This document shows positions 17,571-26,431 of a stretch of 64,000 nucleotides of DNA, piece by piece. The stretch's first letter is position 1; every line of letters starts with the position of its first letter. Both the position numbers and the translations under genes were made by a program. This stretch comes from WHSW01 sp963781265 (GTDB lineage: Bacteria; Actinomycetota; Thermoleophilia; Solirubrobacterales; 70-9). The notes under the pieces were generated by a model. That model was not told where the DNA came from and did no database searches. It saw nothing but the letters and a program-made list of their open reading frames with translations. The stretch covers positions 682,001 to 746,000 of the forward strand of contig CAWAFH010000018.1 in assembly GCA_963781265.1 (NCBI GenBank). The letters run 5' to 3'.

Positions 17571-18796
17571 GCGCGCACTCCACACCGCCCGATCCGATGC
17601 GGCTCGTGATCGTCTACTTCGGCCCCTTTCACGTCAACAGCGCGATCCAGGCGTTCCACTTCGCCCGCGACCTGACCGACGCGGGCTGGACGGTCACGTT
17701 CGCAGCGATCGGCGACCCGGCGCGAATCCGCGAGGTCGGCGAGCCGAACTTCGAGTGCGTCACCCACCGTGATCTCGTCGACGTGCTCGAGCGTTGCCGG
17801 CGTGCCTCCGAGCCGACGATCGTGCTCGCCTGGACGCCGCGCGAGAACGTCCGCCGCGCCACCGAGGACTTCTGCCGCCGGCTGGGCGCCCCGTACGTCA
17901 TCCACCTCGAGGACAACGAGTGGTACCTCTACGGCGAGGCGGTCCGGCGGCCGATCGAGCAGGCGCGCCGCCTCACCCTCGCCGAGCAGGACCGGATCAC
18001 CCCGCCCACCCTGATCCACCCGACCCATTCCGAGACCTTCATGGCCGGCGCCGCCGGGATCACCGTGATCACCGAGGAGCTGAACGAGTTCAACCACGCG
18101 GGGCGCCCCCACCACATCGCCCGGCCGGGGATCGACTCCGAGAGGTTCCGCCCCGACCTCGAGCCGCCGCTGGGGCGGCGCACGCTCGGCATCGCCCCCG
18201 ACGAGTTCGTGCTCGTCTACCACGGCACCGTCCACTACGCCAACCAGCACGAGATGCTGAGCCTCTATCTCGCGGTGAAGCTGCTGCAGCGCCGCGGCCG
18301 CAAGGTGCGGCTCGTGCGGCTGGGCGAGACCGACCTGGGCGGCGTCGACCCGCGCTCCTTCGGGGCCCTGCGCGACGGCGTGATCGAGCTCGGCGCGGTT
18401 GGCTGGCGCGAGATCCCGGGGTTTCTGGCGCTCGCCGACGCCTTCGTGCAGCCCGGTGCCCCGAACGACTTCAACCGCTACCGGCTGCCCTCGAAGCTGC
18501 CCGAGTTCCTCGCAATGGGGCGCCCGGTCGTGCTCCCAAACTGCAACATCGGCCACGACCTCGAGGACGGCCAGGACGCGCTGCTGCTCGAACGGGGCGA
18601 CGCGCTCGAGATCGCCGAGCGGCTCGAACAGCTGATCGCCGACCGCGAGTTGCGCGAGCGGCTCTCCGCCGGTGCACGGCGCTTCGCGCTCGAGCGCCTG
18701 AACTGGAAGGATAATTCGATCGCCCTCGGTCGCTTCCTCAATCGGGTCGAAAACGAGCGCCCCTCGGAGCGCGAGCCCGCGCCCCTGGCCGCGTAG
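17567..18796 (+). CDS. GT4-like (GT-B fold) glycosyltransferase
   Basis: 409 residues from an ATG overlapping the previous stop. The N-terminal Rossmann half opens with RLVIVYFGPFHVNSAIQAFH; the middle linker holds AAGITVITEELNEF. The C-terminal half holds FVLVYHGTVHYANQHEM and a GT4-like donor site, RLPSKLPEFLAMGRPVVLPN. That replaces the usual EPFG motif with a PSKLPEF version, as in many capsule and O-antigen GT4 proteins. Likely adds one sugar to the glycan made by its neighbours at the cytoplasmic membrane face. Confidence 0.85.
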   Translation: MSAHSTPPDPMRLVIVYFGPFHVNSAIQAFHFARDLTDAGWTVTFAAIGDPARIREVGEPNFECVTHRDLVDVLERCRRASEPTIVLAWTPRENVRRATEDFCRRLGAPYVIHLEDNEWYLYGEAVRRPIEQARRLTLAEQDRITPPTLIHPTHSETFMAGAAGITVITEELNEFNHAGRPHHIARPGIDSERFRPDLEPPLGRRTLGIAPDEFVLVYHGTVHYANQHEMLSLYLAVKLLQRRGRKVRLVRLGETDLGGVDPRSFGALRDGVIELGAVGWREIPGFLALADAFVQPGAPNDFNRYRLPSKLPEFLAMGRPVVLPNCNIGHDLEDGQDALLLERGDALEIAERLEQLIADRELRERLSAGARRFALERLNWKDNSIALGRFLNRVENERPSEREPAPLAA

Positions 18797-18798
18797 CC

Positions 18799-19671
18799 AT
18801 GGCCCCGCGCGCGCTCGAGACCGCCCGCCGGGCGAAGGCGGCAGCCCGGCGGCGGCTGAAGGCCCGGTTGGCGCCCGAGGACGGGATCGCGGAGGGGAGC
18901 AACGCGTCGGCCGCGGCGATCGCCGACGCCGACCTGTGGCCGGCGCGCGACCTCTACCAGGGCAAGTTCGAGCTCGAGCCGATCGGCTATGGCACCGTGC
19001 GCGACTACGCCGACTCGACCGAGAACCTGCCCGGTCTCGCGGCCGCGAGCGCGGACATGAAGAACCTGCAGCGCTGCTGGACGCTCAAGGCGATCCTCGG
19101 CAACGTCCCGGTCGGCGGACGCCTGCTCGAGATCGGCGCCGGCGAGCCGCTGGTCGCCGGGATCCTCTCGCGGCTCGGCTACGACGTGACGGTCGTCGAC
19201 CCGTACGACGGCAGCGGCAACGGGCCGCGCGAGTTCTCGCTGTTCACGGCCACCTACCCGGACCTCGACTTCATCCGCGACCAGTTCCCGCCCGGGCGCG
19301 GGCTCGACGGCGGCTTCGACTGCGTCTACTCGATCTCGGTGCTCGAGCATGTGCCCCTCGACGCGATCGACGGCGTCCTCGAAGCGGCTTCCGCGGCGGT
19401 CGCCGAGCGCTCCGGCGCGCAGATCCACGCGGTCGACCACGTGCTCGCCGGGTGGAGCGCCGACTCGCACCGCGAGGGCCTCGAGCGGATCGCCGCCGGG
19501 CTCGGGATCGGCCCCGAGGCGCTCGCGGCGACGATCGCCGCGATGGAGAGCGACCCGGAGACCTACTTCGTCTCCGCCGAGGCGCACAACCAGTGGCGCG
19601 GCTCGGTCCCCTACGACTCGTACCCGATGCGCAGGATCGGCTCGGTCGAGCTGTTCGCGCGCGGCGGCTAG
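18799..19671 (+). CDS. class I SAM-dependent methyltransferase
   Basis: 290 residues, ATG two bases after the previous stop. An Arg/Ala-rich N-terminus is followed by the SAM loop LLEIGAGEPLVAGILSRLG, VTVVDPYDG (acidic residue for ribose binding) and CVYSISVLEHVPLD. The C-terminal part contains AEAHNQWRGSVPYDSYPMRR, not a standard methyltransferase element. It closes a coupled run of glycan genes and faces the convergent ABC exporter (overlap of four bases at 19668-19671). Sugar O-methylation is the likeliest role; the substrate is not deducible. Confidence 0.82.
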   Translation: MAPRALETARRAKAAARRRLKARLAPEDGIAEGSNASAAAIADADLWPARDLYQGKFELEPIGYGTVRDYADSTENLPGLAAASADMKNLQRCWTLKAILGNVPVGGRLLEIGAGEPLVAGILSRLGYDVTVVDPYDGSGNGPREFSLFTATYPDLDFIRDQFPPGRGLDGGFDCVYSISVLEHVPLDAIDGVLEAASAAVAERSGAQIHAVDHVLAGWSADSHREGLERIAAGLGIGPEALAATIAAMESDPETYFVSAEAHNQWRGSVPYDSYPMRRIGSVELFARGG

Positions 19672-20516
19672 AGCGCTTCGGCGATCCTCGGCGCCCGGCG
19701 GGTGAACACGCGCCACGCGACCACGCAGACGACGACGAAGATCGTGATCGCCGGGATCAGGCGCCAGACGCTGCCGGCCGCCTCCGCCGCCGTCGGGGCG
19801 TCCGGGTCGATGATCCACACGCGAGCCTGCTCGAAGATCACCGCGAGCGGGTTGACCATCATCGGCGCCCGGAGCCCGTCGGGCGCGACCTCGATCGGGT
19901 AGAGCAGCGGGGTCGCGTAGAAGAGCACGGTGGCCGCGACCGTCCAGATGATCAGCATGTCGCGGAAGCGCACGTACAGCGCGGAGAGCAGCATCGAGAC
20001 CGCGGTGGTCAGCATCGTCAGCGGCAGCAGGACCAGCGGCATCAGCAGCCAGGTCCACATCGGGGCGACGCCGTAGGCGAGGATGAAGATGAAGACGGCG
20101 ATCATGTTGAGGCCGAGGTTCATGAGCCCGGTGAGCACGATCGACAGCGGGATCACGAGGCGCGGGAACTGGGTCTTGCGGACGATCCCCTCCTGGGCAA
20201 CGACGGAGGTGACGGCGGTGGTCGTCGACTCCTGGAAGAAGCCGAACAGGACGATGTTGAACAGCAGCAGGACCGGATAGTTCGGAACGTCGGAGCCGAG
20301 CCGGAAGATCTGCGTGAAGACGAACAGCAGGACCGCGAACAGCATCAGCGGGCGCAGCAGCGACCAGAAGTAACCGAGCACGGTGCCGAAGTAGGCGCGG
20401 CGGAACTCGGTCACGGCCATCAGCCAGAGCAGCTCGCCGAAGCGGCGGCTGCCGCCGCCGAGCGCCGACGGCCCGCGGACCGGGCGCAGCTCGAGCGATT
20501 CCGGCGAGGCGCTCAC
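19668..20516 (-). CDS. ABC-2 type polysaccharide/O-antigen export permease (Wzm-like)
   Basis: 282 residues from GTG 20516, chosen because it overlaps the ATPase stop as GTGA; an in-frame ATG at 20528 is an alternative. The ABC2_membrane pattern is clear: an amphipathic start (WLMAVTEFRRAYFGTVLGYF) and about six membrane segments. Typical Wzm sequences include VVAQEGIVRKTQFPRLVIP and the C-terminal PLLYPIEVAPDGLRAPMMVN region. It forms the membrane channel for moving a complete lipid-linked glycan across the inner membrane, powered by the Wzt-like ATPase upstream. Confidence 0.93.
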   Translation of the reverse strand: MSASPESLELRPVRGPSALGGGSRRFGELLWLMAVTEFRRAYFGTVLGYFWSLLRPLMLFAVLLFVFTQIFRLGSDVPNYPVLLLFNIVLFGFFQESTTTAVTSVVAQEGIVRKTQFPRLVIPLSIVLTGLMNLGLNMIAVFIFILAYGVAPMWTWLLMPLVLLPLTMLTTAVSMLLSALYVRFRDMLIIWTVAATVLFYATPLLYPIEVAPDGLRAPMMVNPLAVIFEQARVWIIDPDAPTAAEAAGSVWRLIPAITIFVVVCVVAWRVFTRRAPRIAEAL

Positions 20517-21823
20517 TCGGGCTCCCATCCGGCGCTCAGCTCGGCCTCGTCGACGAGGTCGACGAGGCCGACAGTGGTCCCGGTGCCGAAGACGACGAAG
20601 TCGAGGATCCGGGGCGAGGCGATCAGCGGCTCGGCGAACGAGTGGTTGCGATGCACCCAGCACTGAACCGAGTAGCGCCCCGGTGCGAAGCGGTTGGCGA
20701 GCTTCGCGCGCACGTGGACGTCGCCGCCGGCCGGGATGGAGTCGCCGAGCTCGTGTTCGGCCGACAGGCCGAGCCCGAAGCCGCCGATCTCGATCCCGTC
20801 GGCGTTCGTGATCACGAAGCCGAAGCTCGGCCCCTCGATCACGGTCGGTGCCTCGAACAGGGCGTGAAACTCGAGCTCCTGGCCGCGCTCGACGTTGGTG
20901 GTCCGCTCCCCGTCGGCAGTGATCCAGGCGTCGGTGAGCAGGATCTCGGCACCGTCGGGAGCGACGGGGTGTGCGTCCTCGCCGCCGCTCGGCTTCGCGA
21001 AGTTGAGCCGCAGGTAGCTGCGCGCGACCTCGTCGGGGGCGCCCATCGCGATGATGTCGCCGTGGTCGAGCAGCATCGCTCGATGGCAGTACTCCTCGAC
21101 CGCCCCCATGTCGTGGGTGACCAACACCACGGTGCGGTCCGAGCCGCGGATCTCGTGAAAGACGTCCTTGCACTTCTGCTGGAAGGCGGCGTCGCCGACC
21201 GCCAGCACCTCGTCGATCAACAGGATGTCGGCGTCGGACTGGATCATGATCGCGAAGGCGAGGCGGACCAGCATCCCCGAGGAGTAGTTCTTGAGCTTCA
21301 GGTCGGCGAACTCCTCGAGCTCTGCGAACTCGATCACCGCCTCGAGCCGGCTCTCGGCGTCCTCGCGGCGCAGGCCCATCAATACGCCGTTGAGGATCAC
21401 GTTCTCGCGCGCGGTCAGCTCGGGGTTGAAGCCGACCCCGAGCTCGATGAACGGGGCGACGCGCCCGGCCATGCGGATCGTGCCGGCCTCGGCGCGATAG
21501 ATGCTCGCGAGGATCTTCAGCAACGTCGACTTGCCGGTCCCGTTGCGCCCGACGATCCCGAAGAACTCGCCGCGGTGAACTTCGAAGGAGACGCCTCGAA
21601 GCGCGTCGAGACGGCGCACCTGGCCCGACTGCCACGGGTGCAGGACGCGCTCCTTGATCGAGTCGACGCGCTGCAGCGGGATCTCGAAGCTCTTGACGAG
21701 ATTGCGGACCTCGATCGCCAGCGGCCGGTCCTCGACCGTCGGGTCGGGCGCCTCGTGCTGGGGGGAGACGATCTCCTCGAGGGGGGTCATCGACGCTGAC
21801 AAGTTAGACGCACCGGGGGTCAC
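20513..21823 (-). CDS. polysaccharide export ABC ATPase with Wzt C-terminal domain
   Basis: 436 residues from GTG 21823; ATG 21790 in frame is an equally plausible start because neither has a good ribosome site. The ATPase part has Walker A GRNGTGKST, the short YSSGM signature typical of Wzt/TagH/KpsT exporters and Walker B ADILLIDEVLAVGD. Residues from about 290 to the end form a beta-sandwich Wzt_C-type domain (VERGQELEFHALFEAP onward), which in O-antigen exporters recognises the chain terminus. This indicates that the exported polymer carries a specific terminal modification, fitting the many methyltransferases nearby. Confidence 0.93.
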   Translation of the reverse strand: MTPGASNLSASMTPLEEIVSPQHEAPDPTVEDRPLAIEVRNLVKSFEIPLQRVDSIKERVLHPWQSGQVRRLDALRGVSFEVHRGEFFGIVGRNGTGKSTLLKILASIYRAEAGTIRMAGRVAPFIELGVGFNPELTARENVILNGVLMGLRREDAESRLEAVIEFAELEEFADLKLKNYSSGMLVRLAFAIMIQSDADILLIDEVLAVGDAAFQQKCKDVFHEIRGSDRTVVLVTHDMGAVEEYCHRAMLLDHGDIIAMGAPDEVARSYLRLNFAKPSGGEDAHPVAPDGAEILLTDAWITADGERTTNVERGQELEFHALFEAPTVIEGPSFGFVITNADGIEIGGFGLGLSAEHELGDSIPAGGDVHVRAKLANRFAPGRYSVQCWVHRNHSFAEPLIASPRILDFVVFGTGTTVGLVDLVDEAELSAGWEPE

Positions 21824-21838
21824 GCCCGGGGGCGGCGG

Positions 21839-22912
21839 TCAGGCGACCGCGGCCTCCCAGCGCTCGAGGTTCTGTTCATACATCTGGATGAGGATGTCGT
21901 CGATTCCGAATCGCGGCGACCAGCCCGGGTAGTCGGCCTCGAACGGGGCGAGGTCGGAGATCCACCAGCGGTGATCGCCGATCCGCGGCTCCGGCCCCAT
22001 CTCCCACTCGAGCTCGCGCCCGGCGATCCGCTCGCAGGCTTCGATCGCCTCCAGCATCGAGCAGTTCGAGTAGCGCCCCCCACCGATGTTGTAGACCGCC
22101 GCCGCCCGCGGCGCTTTGCGAAACGCCTCGAACGCGGCCACGAGGTCGGCGGAGTGGATGTTGTCGCGGACCTGCTTCCCGTCGTAGCCGAACACCGTGT
22201 ACGGGGTGCCGGTGACGACGCACTTCATCAGGTAGGCCAGGAAGCCGTGCAGCTTCGCGCCCGCGTGCTGCGGGCCGGTCAAGCAGCCGCCGCGAAAGCA
22301 GACGGTCGGCATCTCGAAGTAACGCCCGTATTCCTGCACCAGGAGGTCCGCGGCGGCCTTCGAGGCCCCGAACAGGGAGTGGGTCGAGAGGTCGATCGAC
22401 ATCGAGGTGTCGATCCCCTTGAAGTAGCGGTGCGACTCCGGCAGCTCGAGCCGCGTCTCGAGATCCTCCAGCGGCAGCCGGTTCGGCGTGTCGCCGTAGA
22501 CCTTGTTGGTCGAGCAGAAGATGAAGGGCGAGTCCGGGCAGTGGGCGCGCGCGGCCTCGAGCAGGTTGAGGGTGCCGTTGGCGTTGACGCCGAAGTCGGT
22601 CTGGGGCTCGCGCGCCGCCCAGTCGTGCGACGGCTGCGCGGCGGTGTGGACGACGACCTCGATCGAGCCCGCATGCTCGGCGAACAGGCGCTCGACCCCG
22701 TCGGCGTCGCGGATGTCGAGCTCGTGCGAGCGGAAGCCGTCGAGGCTCGAGGTCAGCTCGGCGGTCACCGGCGAGGTCGAGGCCTCGGGCCCGAAGAACC
22801 GGCTGCGCATGTCGTTTTCGATTCCGGCCACGTCGAATCCCTGCGCGACCAGATGGCGCACGGATTCCGAGCCGATCAGCCCGCCCGATCCTGTGACTAT
22901 CGCGGTTCCCAT
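21839..22912 (-). CDS. NAD-dependent sugar epimerase, CDP-paratose 2-epimerase-like
   Basis: 357 residues, extended SDR. The nucleotide-binding loop GSGGLIGS is near the N-terminus, the Ser/Thr CSTNKVYGD segment sits in the active site, and the catalytic YxxxK region reads LFGASKAAADLL with Tyr replaced by Phe or shifted. FCSTNKVYGD and GKQVRDNIHSADLVAAF match CDP-tyvelose (CDP-paratose) 2-epimerases. It would supply a dideoxy or otherwise modified nucleotide sugar to the glycosyltransferases. The absence of a clear catalytic Tyr in the YxxxK position should be checked against the family. Confidence 0.85.
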   Translation of the reverse strand: MGTAIVTGSGGLIGSESVRHLVAQGFDVAGIENDMRSRFFGPEASTSPVTAELTSSLDGFRSHELDIRDADGVERLFAEHAGSIEVVVHTAAQPSHDWAAREPQTDFGVNANGTLNLLEAARAHCPDSPFIFCSTNKVYGDTPNRLPLEDLETRLELPESHRYFKGIDTSMSIDLSTHSLFGASKAAADLLVQEYGRYFEMPTVCFRGGCLTGPQHAGAKLHGFLAYLMKCVVTGTPYTVFGYDGKQVRDNIHSADLVAAFEAFRKAPRAAAVYNIGGGRYSNCSMLEAIEACERIAGRELEWEMGPEPRIGDHRWWISDLAPFEADYPGWSPRFGIDDILIQMYEQNLERWEAAVA

Positions 22913-22917
22913 GAGCG

Positions 22918-22943
22918 AAAACGGACCGGCCCCCGCCGGTCCG
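22918..22943 (-). terminator. terminator-like hairpin directly upstream of the epimerase start
   Basis: On the minus strand the 9-bp perfect stem CGGACCGGC/GCCGGTCCG with a GGGG loop is followed at once by TTTT and, five bases later, by the ATG of the epimerase gene. No Shine-Dalgarno sequence is visible between. It is either a leader attenuator for the epimerase-exporter operon or a terminator for antisense transcription. Confidence 0.55.
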
Positions 22944-23006
22944 CAACGCGGCCCATCTTAGCCGCCGGGTAGCCGGGCCGGGCCCGCTCCGCGTAGATTG
23001 ACGCCG

Positions 23007-24714
23007 GTGGCAGCCGGTGTCGCAGGCGGGGCAGCGGGCGAGCGCGAGCGCTCGGCGCCGCGGGCTGCCTGGTTGCAGAGCCCGGCGACGCTGCTGCTGA
23101 TCGCCGGCCTGTTCGCCTCGGCCGCGGTGCTGCTCTACGAGACCCGGAACATCACCTTCCTGCTCGACGACTGGGAGTTCCTGCTCGGGTCGGCCGGGGT
23201 TCAACGCCGACGCCCTCCTCACCCCGCACAACGAGCACCTGCATCTGATCCCGATCCTCGTCTACAAGTTCCTGCTCGAGGTGTTCGGCATGGACTCGGC
23301 GCGCCCGTTCCAGGTCGCCTCGATCGCCACCTTCCTGACCAGCGTCGCGCTGCTCTACGCCTGGCTTCGCGACCGCACCGGGGAGCTGCTCGCGCTGGGC
23401 GGAGCCGCCCTGGTCCTGTTCCTCGGCGCGGCCTGGGAGGACCTCCTCTGGGCGTTTCAGATCGGCTACTTCGGCTCGATGGCAGCCGGGATCGGGATGC
23501 TGCTCGCGCTGCGGCGCGAGTCGCCGCGCGGCGACCTCGTCGCCTGCGCGACTGATCGTCACCGCGCTCGCGTTCTCGAGTCTCGGGATCCCGTTCGCGA
23601 TCGGCGCCGCGGTCGCGATCGCGACCGGCGCCGGACTGGCGGCGCCGCGTCTTCATCGTCGTCATCCCCGCGGTGCTGTACGGCCTCTGGTACCTCGGCT
23701 GGGGGCACGAGGCGGCGAATCACCTCTCGCTCCACAACGTGGCCAACTCACCGCTCTACGTCTTCAACGGGATCGCCTCGCGATCTCCTCGCTGTTCGGC
23801 CTGGCGACGCCGCGCGACGAGTCCGGCGTCGGCGCCTATGACTGGGGGCGGACGCTGGCCGTGTTCGCGCTCGCGCTCGCAGCCTGGCGGATCTACCGGC
23901 TCGGGTCGGTGCCGCGTTGGCTCTGGGTGGTCGGGGCGATCGCGCTCTGGCGTTCTGGCTGCTCTCCGCGTTCAACCAGATCCCGGGCCGCGACCCGAGC
24001 TCGAGCCGCTACCAGTACATCGGCGCGATCTTCCTGCTGATGATCGCCGCGGAGCTCCTGCGCGGTGTCCGCATCGGACCGGCCGCGATCGGCGTCGGCG
24101 CCGCGGTGATCGCGTTCGCGGTGCTCAGCAACCTCTCGTTCCTCAACCAGGCGGCGAAGTCCTACGCGGCGACCAGCGACCTGATCGGCGCCGACCTCGG
24201 CGCGATCGAGATCGCCCGCGACACGGTCGACCCGGGCTTCGTGCTGACCGAGGATCTCGCGGGGACCGGCTACGTCCACGTTCCGGCGGGTTCGTTCTTC
24301 GCCGCCGCGGATCAGTTCGGCTCGCCCGCCGACACGGCCGCCGAGATCGCGATCGCGCCCGAGCCGGCTCGCGAGGCGGCCGACCGCGTCCTGGCCGGGG
24401 CGCTCGGGGTCGCGGTCGTCCCGGCCCAAGCGCCGGCGAGCACGGCCGGCTGCTCGACGATCGAGGCGCGACCGGACAAGCCGGCGGTCGTCAACCTGCC
24501 GGCCGGGGGCGCCGTGATCTCCGGTGAGAGCGCGGCGACCGATGTCGATCTGCGTCTCCGGCGGTTCGCGGCGGTGTTCCCGATCGGCGCCGGCTCGCTG
24601 GCCGGCGAGCAGGCGGTCTCGATCCCGATCCCGCCCGACCGCTCCGACCGGGGCTGGCAGCTGCAGGCCTCCGGCCGCGGCCCGGTCGGCGTGTGCCCGC
24701 AGCCCGCACCGTGA
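23007..24714 (+). pseudogene. GT-C-like membrane protein, family B copy 1, with several frameshifts
   Basis: Placed next to the intact paralogue at 28163, the whole protein of about 565 residues can be followed through changes of frame near 23205, 23553, 23640, 23780 and 23945. Each fits one added or lost base, mostly in G/C runs. Conserved pieces include ITFLLDDWEFLLG (acidic pair after membrane segment 1), VFGMDSARPFQVASIATFL, GLWYLGWGHEAANHLSLHN and SSSRYQYIGAIFLLMIAAE. No nonsense mutation is needed. A GTG at 23007 is the likely start; a TTG at 22998 is possible. Probable role as its family: a membrane glycosyltransferase using a lipid-linked donor. Confidence 0.75.
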
Positions 24715-24733
24715 TATCCACCTCGTCCCGACG

Positions 24734-25666
24734 ATGACCACCGCCGACCCTGAAGCCCCGCCCGTGCCCGGCGCGACCGCCGCCGAGCCGCGGTGCGCGT
24801 GGTGTCACGCGACGCTCGACCCCGGCGTCCCGCACCCGCGCGGACGCGTGCCCTGCTCAGCCTGCGGCGCCCAGACCACCTGGCCGCCGCCAACCGACGC
24901 GGAGCTCGAGCTCGCCTACGGCGGCTGGTACCGGCCCGAGGCCGGACGCTTCTCGGGGCTCGGCGACCGCGTCCTGCGCCGCCTGCGCGGCCGGCTCGCC
25001 GGGCGCCTGGACACGATCGCGCCGCCCGGGCTGGTGCTCGACGTCGGCGCCGGCGACGGCACGCTGCTCGATGCGCTCGCCGAGCGCGGGCGACCGGCGC
25101 TGGGGCTCGAGCGCCACTCCGACCGCCCGGACGTGCGGGCCGCCGAGCTGGGCGAGGTAACCGAGCCGTGCGCCGCGGTGGTCTTCTGGCACTCGCTCGA
25201 GCACCTGCGCGACGCCGGCGCCGCGGTCGAGCACGCGGCCGGGCTGCTCGAGCCGCGCGGCTCGCTCGTGATCGCGATCCCGAACCCCGGCAGCCTGCAG
25301 GCGCAGCTGTTCGGCGACCGCTGGCTCGCGCTCGACCTTCCGCGCCACCTCGTCCACGTGCCGGCGAAGGCGCTGTTGTCGAAGCTGGCGGCGCTCGGGC
25401 TGCGAGTCGAGCGGACCAGCTACCTGCGCGGCGGCCAGGTGGTGTTCGGCTGGCTGCACGGGATCGTCGGCGCGCTGCCCGGCAACCCGGACCTCTACGA
25501 CGCGATCCGCCGACCCGAAGCCCGCCGCCGCCCCCTGTCGGGCGCGGCGCGGCTGACGACGCTGGCCGCCGCCGCGCTGCTGCTGCCGGTCGCCGGCGCC
25601 TGCGCGGTCGCCGAGGCTGCGCTGCGGCGCGGCGGGACCGTCTACGTCGAGGCGCGCCGTGTCTGA
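24734..25666 (+). CDS. SAM methyltransferase with N-terminal zinc ribbon
   Basis: 310 residues from ATG 24734. Two CxxC pairs (CAWC at about 22 and CSAC at about 43) form a likely zinc ribbon. The class I methyltransferase follows with VLDVGAGDGTLLDALAERG, FWHSLEHLRDA, and VIAIPNPGSLQAQLFGDRW, then a hydrophobic C-terminal segment (AAALLLPVAGACAVAEAALR) that may touch the membrane. It is intact although both neighbours are frameshifted, and it is the full-length paralogue of the truncated gene at position 1. The stop overlaps the GTG of the following GT2 gene. Similar zinc-ribbon methyltransferases methylate sugars on lipid or nucleotide carriers. Confidence 0.88.
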   Translation: MTTADPEAPPVPGATAAEPRCAWCHATLDPGVPHPRGRVPCSACGAQTTWPPPTDAELELAYGGWYRPEAGRFSGLGDRVLRRLRGRLAGRLDTIAPPGLVLDVGAGDGTLLDALAERGRPALGLERHSDRPDVRAAELGEVTEPCAAVVFWHSLEHLRDAGAAVEHAAGLLEPRGSLVIAIPNPGSLQAQLFGDRWLALDLPRHLVHVPAKALLSKLAALGLRVERTSYLRGGQVVFGWLHGIVGALPGNPDLYDAIRRPEARRRPLSGAARLTTLAAAALLLPVAGACAVAEAALRRGGTVYVEARRV

Positions 25667-26414
25667 GCCGCGCGCGGCCCAAGACCGTCGTCGTGATGCC
25701 GGCGCTGAACGCGGCGAAGACGCTCGGGCAGCACCGTCGCGGCGATCCCGCGCGACTGCGTCGACGAGATCATCCTGGTCGACGATCGCTCCACCGACGA
25801 GACCGCTGGAGATCGCCCGCGAGCTCGGCGTCCACGTCGTCTGGCACCCGCACAACGTCGGCTACGGCGGCAACCAGAAGACCTGCTACCTCGAGGCGCT
25901 GCAGCGCGGTGCCGAGATCGTGGTCATGTTGCACCCCGACGGCCAGTACGAGCCGAGCCTGATCCCGAAGCTGATCGCGCCGATCGTCGACGGCGACGCC
26001 GACCTCGTGCTCGGCACCCGGATGGCCGAGCCGGGCGCGGCGAAGGCGGCCGGGATGCCGCTCTACAAGCGGGTCGCCAACCGCGCCCTGACCGCGATCG
26101 AGAACCGGATCATGGGCACCCAGCTGACCGACCTGCACACCGGCTATCGCGCCTACGGCCGCGATCTGCTGCTCACGGTCCCGTTCCTTCGCAACTCGAT
26201 CGACTTCGTCTTCGACTCGGAGCTGCCTGATGCAGGCGTCGGAGTTCGGCTTCCGGATCGCCGAGGTGCCGGCGCGGACGCCGCTACTTCGAGGACGCGT
26301 CGTCGGTCGGCCTCTGGGCCGGCGACCGTCTACGGGGTGAAGACGCTCTGGTCGGCGACCAGGCTGCTGCTGCACCGTGCGAAGCTGCTCCCGTCGCGGA
26401 AGTTCACGGCCTAG
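25659..26414 (+). pseudogene. GT2 polyprenyl-phosphate glycosyltransferase (DPM1-like), frameshifted
   Basis: A protein of about 250 residues is spread over frames that change near 25680, 25735, 25800 and 26230-26290. The pieces read KTVVVMPALNAAKTL, EIILVDDRSTDET, VVWHPHNVGYGGNQKTCYL, VVMLHPDGQYEPSLIPKLI, LGTRMAEPGAAKAAGMPLYK and VYGVKTLWSATRLLLHRAKL. VDDRS and HPDGQY are the donor and metal sites of dolichyl-phosphate-mannose synthase-like GT2 enzymes, which make polyprenyl-phosphate sugars used by GT-C enzymes. The GTG start at 25659 overlaps the methyltransferase stop. Breaks are single-base and no stop is forced. Confidence 0.75.
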
Positions 26415-26431
26415 CTCGAGATTTCGCGGCC

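Noticed and set aside
19668..21635. 655-residue frame joining the permease with the antisense frame of the ATPase gene
   Set aside because: The upstream part is an alternate frame of the Wzt gene; the permease begins at GTG 20516 or ATG 20528.
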